Origin: Caballeronia concitans
Lineage (GTDB): Bacteria > Pseudomonadota > Gammaproteobacteria > Burkholderiales > Burkholderiaceae
Reading direction: 5' to 3'
Assembly (NCBI RefSeq): GCF_001544615.1
Contig: NZ_FCNV02000008.1
Location: 124,001 to 188,000, forward strand
Length of the DNA: 64,000 nucleotides
Below, in pieces: positions 55,661 through 64,000 of the stretch; position 1 is the stretch's first letter, and every line of letters starts with the position of its first letter. The notes beneath the pieces are model-generated. The model saw nothing but the letters and a program-made list of their open reading frames with translations, made no database searches and had not been told where the DNA came from. A program made the translations under genes and the position numbers.

Positions 55661-55735
55661 TTAACGCGTGGCGATATACATCGTGATTTCGAAGCCAAAG
55701 CGCATGTCGGTGAAGCTCGGTGTCGTCCATTGCAT
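55661..55735 (-). CDS. pqqA: PQQ precursor peptide PqqA
   Basis: A 24-codon gene encoding MQWTTPSFTDMRFGFEITMY and then IATR before TAA. Glu16 and Tyr20 are the E-x3-Y pair that PqqE joins to make PQQ, and the W-T-x-P start and R-x-G-F-E context match PqqA. AAGGAG precedes the ATG. PqqA genes normally sit directly before pqqB; here it is about 11 kb upstream and heads the DUF447-mfnB genes, on the same strand. No other pqqA was seen in the window. Translation and motif are certain; the role is inferred from family knowledge. Confidence 0.95.
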   Translation of the reverse strand: MQWTTPSFTDMRFGFEITMYIATR

Positions 55736-57555
<1,820 letters not shown>

Positions 57556-57580
57556 ACGAAGAACGCATGAGGGAACTGAA

Positions 57581-57997
57581 ATGCACATCACGCAAGGAAC
57601 ATTTTCTTTTCTGCCTGCATTGAGCGATGAAGAGATCGCCGCGCAGATCGACTATGCATTGAGTGAGGGCTGGTCATGCTCCGTCGAATACACGGACGAT
57701 CCGCATCCACGCAACACATACTGGGAAATGTGGGGCCTGCCGATGTTCGATCTGCACGATGCGGCCGCCGTCATGATGGAAGTGAACGAGTGCAGAAAGA
57801 CGTATCCGCAGCACTACATCAAGGTGAATGCGTTCGATTCGGTGCGCGGCTTCGAGACGATGCGGCTTTCGTTCATCGTGAACCGGCCTGCCGAAGAGAG
57901 AGGCTTTCGTCTCGAACGACAGGACAATCGCAGCCGCGTGCAACGCTATTCGTTCCGCACATACGCGACGGATCGTCCTGCGGGCGAGCGGTATTAG
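57581..57997 (+). CDS. cbbS: RuBisCO small subunit, red-type
   Basis: A 138-aa small subunit with the family start [34 protein letters not shown] and [10 protein letters not shown]. It carries the extended C-terminus of red-type small subunits. It starts 25 bp after cbbL. Confidence 0.96.
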   Translation: MHITQGTFSFLPALSDEEIAAQIDYALSEGWSCSVEYTDDPHPRNTYWEMWGLPMFDLHDAAAVMMEVNECRKTYPQHYIKVNAFDSVRGFETMRLSFIVNRPAEERGFRLERQDNRSRVQRYSFRTYATDRPAGERY

Positions 57998-58029
57998 CCA
58001 CGACGCCACGGACCATAAGGAGAACGCTC

Positions 58030-58947
58030 ATGCAAGCCGACGACACGATCGAAGAGGCGCCGCAAACGCACGCCGACTTGATGGCGCTTTATCGCGAGTC
58101 ACGCATCGGCGATGTGCTTGCCGAGCTGGATCGCGATCTCGTGGGCCTCGCGCCCGTGAAGACGCGCATCCGTGAAATCGCAGCGCACCTGCTCGTCGAG
58201 CGGGCGCGCGAAACGCTGGGTATCGCGAGCGGCGCGCCGACGCTGCACATGTGCTTCTCCGGCAATCCCGGCACGGGCAAGACGACCGTTGCAATGCGCA
58301 TGGCGCAAGTGCTGCATCGGCTGGGCTATATCCGGCGCAATCAGCTTGTTTCGGTGACGCGCGACGATCTCGTCGGTCAGTACATCGGCCATACCGCGCC
58401 GAAGACGCGCGAAGTGCTCAAGCGCGCGATGGGCGGCGTGCTGTTCATCGACGAAGCGTATTACCTGTATCGCCCGGAGAACGAGCGCGACTACGGGCAA
58501 GAGGCCATTGAAATCCTGCTGCAGACGATGGAGAACCAGCGCGACGATCTCGTCGTGATTCTGGCGGGTTACGAATCGCGCATGGAGACGTTCTTTCGCA
58601 GCAACCCCGGCTTTCGTTCGCGCATTGCGCATCACATCGTGTTTCCGGATTACGAGCCGCATGAGTTGCTCACCATAGCCGAACATATGCTGGCCGACAT
58701 GCATTACCGCTTCGACGACGATGCGCGTCGTGCCTTCGAAGCGTATCTTTCGCGGCGCATTCGTCTGCCGAACTTCGCCAATGCACGTTCGGTGCGCAAT
58801 GCGCTGGATCGCGCGCGGCTGCGTCAGGCGAACCGCCTGTTTGCCGCAGCGGAGCACGGAAGTGGCCCCGCCGACGCCGACGCGCTGATGCAACTCGATG
58901 CATGCGACATACGCGCGAGCCGCGTGTTCACCGAAACGCAATCCTGA
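58030..58947 (+). CDS. cbbX: RuBisCO activase CbbX
   Basis: A 305-aa AAA+ protein that pulls inhibitory sugar phosphates out of red-type RuBisCO by acting on the large-subunit C-terminus. Walker A is GNPGTGKTT (78-86), Walker [13 protein letters not shown] with Asp141 and Glu142. [15 protein letters not shown] in the C-terminal domain holds sensor Arg. Start at 58030, preceded by AAGGAGAACGC. Confidence 0.96.
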   Translation: MQADDTIEEAPQTHADLMALYRESRIGDVLAELDRDLVGLAPVKTRIREIAAHLLVERARETLGIASGAPTLHMCFSGNPGTGKTTVAMRMAQVLHRLGYIRRNQLVSVTRDDLVGQYIGHTAPKTREVLKRAMGGVLFIDEAYYLYRPENERDYGQEAIEILLQTMENQRDDLVVILAGYESRMETFFRSNPGFRSRIAHHIVFPDYEPHELLTIAEHMLADMHYRFDDDARRAFEAYLSRRIRLPNFANARSVRNALDRARLRQANRLFAAAEHGSGPADADALMQLDACDIRASRVFTETQS

Positions 58948-58959
58948 AAGGAGCGCGCC

Positions 58960-60054
58960 ATGCAGGACGGACGCACGACGTTGTCGAAGTTCCTGATCGA
59001 TACGCTCGATCGCAAGCCCGGTCCGCATGCGGCGAGCGGACTCTCTGCCTTGCTCGTGGATGTGGCTGCATCCATCAAGACGATCGCGGCTGCATTGACG
59101 CGCGGCGCATTGGGCGGTCAGCACGGCTCCGCGCAGAGCATCAACACGCATGGCGAAGAGCAGAAGAAGCTCGACCTCGTGACCAACGACATCTTTCTGC
59201 AGCACTGTGAATGGGACGGCTTGCTCGCGGGCATGGTGTCCGAGGAAATGGATGGTGTGTATGCGGTGCCCGAGCCGTATCCGCGGGGCGAATATCTGCT
59301 TGCGTTCGATCCGCTCGATGGCTCGTCGAACATCGACATCAACGGCGTAGTGGGTTCCATCTTTTCCGTGTTGCGAAGAAGCGCTTCGCAACATGACACG
59401 CCTATCGAAGCGGACTTTCTCAGGCCAGGAAGCGAACAGGTCGCGGCAGGTTATGCGATCTATGGGCCATCGACGATGCTCGTGATTTCCGTCGGCAACG
59501 GCACGCACGGCTTCACGCTCGAACGCGACGTCGGCAACTTCGTGCTCACGCATTCGGATATCCGCATACCGCAGGACTCCTGTGAGTTCGCGATCAACGT
59601 ATCGAACGAACGCTTCTGGGAACCGCCCGTGCGCCGCTATGTGAAGGAGTGCAAGGACGGACGAACGGGATGCCGCGCGCAGGACTTCAACATGCGCTGG
59701 ATTGCATCGATGGTGGCGGAGGTGCATCGCATTCTGATGCGCGGCGGTGTGTTCATGTATCCGCGCGACTTCAAGACGCCTGAGATGGAAGGGCGGCTGC
59801 GCCTGCTTTATGAAGCCAATCCAATGAGTTTCATCGTCGAGCAGGCAGGCGGACTTTCCATTACCGGACGCGAACGCATTCTCGATGTCACGCCGCAGAA
59901 ACTACATCAACGCGTGCCGGTGATTCTCGGCTCCGCTAACGAAGTGGCGCGCATTCAGCGTTATCACGGCGAATACGATCGCGGCGAGGACAAGCCTTTC
60001 ACGTCGCCGTTGTTCAACGAACGATCTTTGTTCCTGCCCGAGACGCCGGCGTGA
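58960..60054 (+). CDS. fbp: Fructose-1,6-bisphosphatase class I
   Basis: A 364-aa class-I FBPase for the regenerative phase of the Calvin cycle (cbbF type). The metal-binding DPLDGSSNIDING and a C-terminal GAGGLSITGRERILD-type stretch (EQAGGLSITG) are intact. The protein is 20-30 residues longer than the E. coli enzyme, as usual for cbbF. A housekeeping fbp may exist elsewhere. GAAAGGAGC precedes the ATG. Confidence 0.94.
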   Translation: MQDGRTTLSKFLIDTLDRKPGPHAASGLSALLVDVAASIKTIAAALTRGALGGQHGSAQSINTHGEEQKKLDLVTNDIFLQHCEWDGLLAGMVSEEMDGVYAVPEPYPRGEYLLAFDPLDGSSNIDINGVVGSIFSVLRRSASQHDTPIEADFLRPGSEQVAAGYAIYGPSTMLVISVGNGTHGFTLERDVGNFVLTHSDIRIPQDSCEFAINVSNERFWEPPVRRYVKECKDGRTGCRAQDFNMRWIASMVAEVHRILMRGGVFMYPRDFKTPEMEGRLRLLYEANPMSFIVEQAGGLSITGRERILDVTPQKLHQRVPVILGSANEVARIQRYHGEYDRGEDKPFTSPLFNERSLFLPETPA

Positions 60055-60098
60055 TGGTGTGATCGTGATCGCTCATAAAAGGCAAAGGGAGACAGCGC

Positions 60099-60971
60099 AT
60101 GTCAGTCAAGCATCCGATCATTGCGGTGACGGGCTCCAGCGGCGCGGGCACCACCACGGTCATGAAGAGCTTCACGCATATTTTCCGGCGCGAACGCATC
60201 AATGCCCAGATCGTTGAAGGCGATGCGTTTCATCGTTACGACCGTCTCGGCATGCGTGAAGCGATGAAGCAGAGCGAACGCGACGGCATTCAGCACTTCA
60301 GTCACTTCGGGCCGGAAGCGAATCTGCTCGAAGAACTCGAGCGCCTTTTCTGCATGTATGGCGAGAGCGGGCGGGGCCAGTATCGCCGGTATATTCACGA
60401 TGAAGCCGAAGCCGCGCATTTCAGTCAGGACGCGGGAACGTTCACGCCGTGGGAAGACATTGCATCCGATACGGACATGATGTTCTATGAGGGACTGCAT
60501 GGTGCGGCCGTCACGGACAAGGTCGATATCGCGCGCCATGCGGATCTACTCGTCGGCGTGGTGCCGATCATCAATCTCGAATGGATTCAGAAGCTGCATC
60601 GCGATCAAACGATGCGCGGTTATTCGCATGAGGCCGTGGTCGATACGATTCTGCGCCGCATGCCCGACTACGTGAATTACATTTGCCCGCAATTCTCGCG
60701 CACGCATGTGAATTTTCAGCGCGTGCCGACGGTGGATACATCGAACCCTTTCACCGCGCGCGAAATTCCGCAGCCGGATGAGAGTTTTGTCGTGATTCGA
60801 TTTGCGAAGCCCAAGGGAATCGACTTTCCTTATCTGCTCACGATGCTGCACGACTCGTTCATGTCGCGCCCGAACGTGATCGTCGTGCCGGGTGGAAAGA
60901 TGGGCCTCGCCATGCAGCTCATCTTCACGCCGATGATTCTTCAGTTGCGCGATCGCCGCACGCGCGCCTGA
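60099..60971 (+). CDS. prkB: Phosphoribulokinase
   Basis: Phosphorylates ribulose 5-phosphate to the RuBisCO substrate. The 290-aa octameric bacterial type has the P-loop [10 protein letters not shown] (11-20), [10 protein letters not shown] and a HNVRQ-type [28 protein letters not shown] segment. It lacks the light-regulated cysteines of the plant type. GGGAGACAGCGC precedes the ATG. Confidence 0.95.
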   Translation: MSVKHPIIAVTGSSGAGTTTVMKSFTHIFRRERINAQIVEGDAFHRYDRLGMREAMKQSERDGIQHFSHFGPEANLLEELERLFCMYGESGRGQYRRYIHDEAEAAHFSQDAGTFTPWEDIASDTDMMFYEGLHGAAVTDKVDIARHADLLVGVVPIINLEWIQKLHRDQTMRGYSHEAVVDTILRRMPDYVNYICPQFSRTHVNFQRVPTVDTSNPFTAREIPQPDESFVVIRFAKPKGIDFPYLLTMLHDSFMSRPNVIVVPGGKMGLAMQLIFTPMILQLRDRRTRA

Positions 60972-61003
60972 GCCGCGTTTCCCTTGCAAACATGGAGGCA
61001 TTC

Positions 61004-63046
61004 ATGAATGCCGTCGCCGAAGCCTTGCCCAAAACTTTTCGCTCTCCCGATACGCGTCAGATGGCGAACGCATTGCGCATGCTCGCCGTCGATGCGGTAC
61101 AGCAGGCGAACTCCGGTCATCCCGGCATGCCGATGGGCATGGCCGAGATCGCCGTCGCGTTGTGGAAGCGTCATTTGAAGCACAATCCGGCGGACCCGGA
61201 CTGGCCCGATCGCGATCGGTTCGTGCTCTCGAATGGTCATGGCTCGATGCTGCTGTATGCGCTGCTGCATCTCACCGGCTATGACTTGCCGATGGACGAA
61301 CTCAAGCGCTTCAGGCAGTGGGGAAGCAAGACGCCGGGGCATCCCGAAGTCGGTGTGACGCCGGGCGTCGAAACGACGACCGGGCCGCTCGGCCAAGGCT
61401 TCGCGAACGCGGTCGGCATGGCGCTCGCGGAGACGCTGCTCGCGCGCGAGTTCAATCGGCCGGGGCATGAGATCGTGGATCATCGAACGTATGTGTTCGT
61501 TGGCGATGGATGCCTGATGGAAGGCGTCTCGCACGAAGCGGCTTCGCTTGCAGGCACATTGCGCCTGAACAAGCTGACGGTGCTTTACGACGATAACGGC
61601 ATCTCCATCGACGGTCATGTACAAGGCTGGTTCAGCGACGACACGCCACAACGCTTTGCGGCATATGGCTGGCATGTGATTCCCGGCATTGACGGCCACG
61701 ATGTCGAAGCCGTGTCGCAAGCGATCGATGAAGCGCGATCATCGGATCGTCCGACGCTGATTTGCTGCAAGACGACGATAGGCCAAGGCGCGCCGTTGAT
61801 GGCCGGCACGCACGATGTTCATGGAGCGCCGCTCGGTGCAAACGAAGTTCAAGCCACACGTCTTGCGCTCGACTGGCCGCATGCGCCATTCGAGATTCCT
61901 TCATCCCTCTATGAACGATGGAACGCGCGCGAGCAAGGCGCGGCGGCGCAACAGGACTGGAAGCGTCGCATGGACGCGTATCGCCATGCATTTCCGGCGC
62001 AAGCCGCGGAATTCGAGCGTCGCATGCGGGGCGCGTTACCCCCCAATTGGCGCGATGCCGCGCATGCGCTCGTACGCGATGCCGATCATGCAAGGCAGAA
62101 CATCGCGACGCGCAAGGCGTCGCAGAACGCCATCGAAGGACTCGCGCGCGTGTTGCCCGAATTGCTCGGCGGGTCGGCGGACTTGACCGGATCGAATCTC
62201 ACGCGATGGAAAGACGCGACCGACGTGACTGCATCGTCCGAACGCGGCAACTATCTTCACTACGGCGTGCGTGAGTTCGGCATGAGCGCGATGATGAACG
62301 GCGTCGCATTGCATCGCGGCTATCTGCCGTTCGGCGGGACCTTCCTCACGTTCTCCGACTATTCGCGCAACGCGCTGCGCATGGCCGCGCTCATGAAGAC
62401 GCGCACGGTGTTCGTCTTCACGCACGATTCGATCGGTCTCGGCGAAGACGGCCCCACGCATCAGCCGATAGAACATGCCGCGAGTCTGCGCCTCATTCCA
62501 GGGCTCGACGTGTGGCGTCCATGCGATGCAGTAGAAACCGCGCAAGCGTGGGTCTGCGCGGTGGAGCATGACAGGCCGGCGTGTCTGCTGTTGTCGCGTC
62601 AGAACCTGCCCTTCGTGCCGCGCGATGAGGCGCAGATCGACGGCATCGAGCGCGGCGGCTATGTGCTCGCGGATTGGCCCGGCGCATGCGAGCGTGATGC
62701 GCGGCGCGTGGTGTTGATCGCGACGGGATCGGAAGTCGCGCTCGCGCTCACGGCCATCGAACCGCTGAAAAACGAGGGCATTCTTGCGCGCGTGGTGTCG
62801 ATGCCATCGACCACCGTGTTCGATCGTCAATGTCACGCGTGGCGCGAGCGCGTGCTGCCCGAGGGCGTGCCGCGCGTGGCGATCGAAGCGGGCGTCACGG
62901 CGTTCTGGCGGCAATACGTCGGATTGAAGGGCGGCGTGGTGGGCATCGACCGCTTCGGCGAATCGGCGCCCGCGAGCGAACTCTATGCGCATTTCGGCGT
63001 GACGGTTGCGGCCGTCATCGATGAAGCACGCCGCGTCGCGGCATGA
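61004..63046 (+). CDS. tkt: Transketolase
   Basis: A 680-aa thiamine-diphosphate enzyme that moves two-carbon units in the Calvin and pentose-phosphate cycles. The N-terminal [24 protein letters not shown], the GDG motif in [21 protein letters not shown] and a [17 protein letters not shown] pyrimidine-binding segment are clear. The ATG at 61004 has GGAGG upstream; the ATG at 60992 lies on that ribosome site and is less likely. Confidence 0.95.
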   Translation: MNAVAEALPKTFRSPDTRQMANALRMLAVDAVQQANSGHPGMPMGMAEIAVALWKRHLKHNPADPDWPDRDRFVLSNGHGSMLLYALLHLTGYDLPMDELKRFRQWGSKTPGHPEVGVTPGVETTTGPLGQGFANAVGMALAETLLAREFNRPGHEIVDHRTYVFVGDGCLMEGVSHEAASLAGTLRLNKLTVLYDDNGISIDGHVQGWFSDDTPQRFAAYGWHVIPGIDGHDVEAVSQAIDEARSSDRPTLICCKTTIGQGAPLMAGTHDVHGAPLGANEVQATRLALDWPHAPFEIPSSLYERWNAREQGAAAQQDWKRRMDAYRHAFPAQAAEFERRMRGALPPNWRDAAHALVRDADHARQNIATRKASQNAIEGLARVLPELLGGSADLTGSNLTRWKDATDVTASSERGNYLHYGVREFGMSAMMNGVALHRGYLPFGGTFLTFSDYSRNALRMAALMKTRTVFVFTHDSIGLGEDGPTHQPIEHAASLRLIPGLDVWRPCDAVETAQAWVCAVEHDRPACLLLSRQNLPFVPRDEAQIDGIERGGYVLADWPGACERDARRVVLIATGSEVALALTAIEPLKNEGILARVVSMPSTTVFDRQCHAWRERVLPEGVPRVAIEAGVTAFWRQYVGLKGGVVGIDRFGESAPASELYAHFGVTVAAVIDEARRVAA

Positions 63047-63067
63047 AAGAGAGAACGGAGAACGACG

Positions 63068-64000
63068 ATGGCATTCATCGCATTGAGGCAACTGCTGGAC
63101 CACGCAGCGGAACACAGCTACGGCGTGCCCGCGTTCAACGTCAACAACATGGAGCAGGTCCACGCGATCATGCAGGCCGCCGAGGTCACGAAAAGCCCGG
63201 TGATCTTGCAGGCGTCGGCGGGCGCGCGCAAGTATGCGGGCGAGGCGTATTTGCGGCATCTGGTGCTCGCGGCGGTCGAGGCGCATCCGGACATTCCCGT
63301 GGTGCTGCATCAGGATCACGGCGCGAGTCCCGCCGTGTGCCAGCAGGCCATTCGTTCGGGCTTCACGTCGGTGATGATGGACGGCTCGCTCTTGCCCGAT
63401 CAAAAGACGCCCGCCGATTACGACTACAACGTGGACGTGAGCCGCCGCGTGGTGGATGCGGCGCATTCGGTCGGCGTGTCGGTGGAAGGCGAGCTTGGAT
63501 GCCTGGGGTCGCTCGAGACGGGACGCGCCGGTGAGGAAGACGGTGTCGGCGCAGAGGGCGCGCTGGGTCACGATCGCCTGCTGACCGATCCCTATGAAGC
63601 GCGCGCTTTCGTCGATGCAACCGGCATCGATGCGCTGGCAATAGCGATCGGCACGTCGCATGGCGCGTACAAGTTCAGCCGCGAGCCGACGGGCGATATT
63701 CTCGCGATCGACCGCATCGCCGAGATCCATGCGCGCATACCGGATACGCATCTCGTGATGCACGGGTCGTCGTCGGTGCCGCAGGAATGGCTCGATGTGA
63801 TCCGCGAATACGGCGGCGAGATTCCATCGACGTTCGGCGTGCCGGTCGCGGAGATTCAGCGCGGCATTGCGAATGGCGTGCGCAAAGTGAATATCGACAC
63901 GGACATACGCCTTGCGATGACCGGTGCGATGCGGCGCGCGATGGCGTCGGCGAAATCGGAGTTCGATCCACGGCACGCGTTGAAGGCGGCGACAGCGGCG
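63068..64000 (+). CDS. fba: Class II fructose-bisphosphate aldolase (partial, cbbA type)
   Basis: The window ends inside this gene; 311 codons are present. It joins dihydroxyacetone phosphate and glyceraldehyde 3-phosphate or erythrose 4-phosphate. Zinc ligands appear in [38 protein letters not shown] and VMHGSSSVP, and [20 protein letters not shown] follows near the cut end. It is the last visible gene of the cbb operon, 21 bp after tkt. Confidence 0.95.
   Translation, partial: MAFIALRQLLDHAAEHSYGVPAFNVNNMEQVHAIMQAAEVTKSPVILQASAGARKYAGEAYLRHLVLAAVEAHPDIPVVLHQDHGASPAVCQQAIRSGFTSVMMDGSLLPDQKTPADYDYNVDVSRRVVDAAHSVGVSVEGELGCLGSLETGRAGEEDGVGAEGALGHDRLLTDPYEARAFVDATGIDALAIAIGTSHGAYKFSREPTGDILAIDRIAEIHARIPDTHLVMHGSSSVPQEWLDVIREYGGEIPSTFGVPVAEIQRGIANGVRKVNIDTDIRLAMTGAMRRAMASAKSEFDPRHALKAATAA

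Noticed and set aside
62036-63976. 646-aa open frame opposite tkt and fba
   Set aside because: Spans two real genes and their gap on the other strand; composition is typical of a shadow.

Overview
The window looks like chromosomal DNA of a high-GC betaproteobacterium of the Burkholderiaceae, most likely a Paraburkholderia or Caballeronia relative. Grounds are the codon use, the hopanoid gene set, a monomeric isocitrate dehydrogenase, red-type form IC RuBisCO and a bacterial tetrahydromethanopterin (H4MPT)-linked C1 module. The genus is inferred. No rRNA, tRNA, CRISPR array, transposase or integrase was seen.

Region 1 (1-19.6 kb) is a dispersed hopanoid locus: the 3' end of squalene-hopene cyclase plus hpnG, mlaA-hpnN opposite hpnM, ispH-hpnH, hpnB and hpnA. 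Between these lie an acyl-CoA thioesterase, a two-component system divergent from the carbon-starvation/pyruvate transporter cstA and its small partner, an insulated Phd/VapC-type toxin-antitoxin pair, a conserved hypothetical gene and icd.

Region 2 (19.7-25.6 kb) is a non-chemotaxis signalling operon: a hybrid kinase with three receivers, CheR, a receiver-less CheB and a receiver-kinase fusion.

Region 3 (25.6-37.4 kb) is accessory: acylphosphatase, egtD without an adjacent egtB, an EamA transporter, three low-complexity secreted proteins, a lytic transglycosylase, an MFS pump, a J-domain protein, a VOC protein and several small unknowns. One small unknown resembles a double-glycine leader peptide. 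The region ends with a DUF3280-like protein and a YVTN beta-propeller protein of the kind found beside PQQ-dependent oxidation genes.

Region 4 (37.4-55.7 kb) is the C1/PQQ block. It holds a TonB-dependent receptor, a NarX-like kinase, and a tightly packed minus-strand series fhcB-fhcA-fhcD-fhcC-cytochrome b561-pqqB-pqqC-pqqD-pqqE-LuxR regulator. Upstream is a large inverted repeat (about 50.18-50.75 kb), then methanofuran-type cofactor genes (HisA-like, ATP-grasp, MfnF-like, MfnE-like, MfnB, DUF447). The missing pqqA is a 24-codon gene at 55661-55735, about 11 kb from pqqB and on the same strand.

Region 5 (56.1-64 kb) is a Calvin-cycle operon, cbbL-cbbS-cbbX-fbp-prkB-tkt-fba, cut by the window end. 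Together regions 4 and 5 suggest PQQ-dependent alcohol oxidation, formaldehyde oxidation to formate through H4MPT and methylofuran, and refixation of CO2 by RuBisCO. The alcohol dehydrogenase itself, mch, mtdB, fae and cbbR are not in the window.
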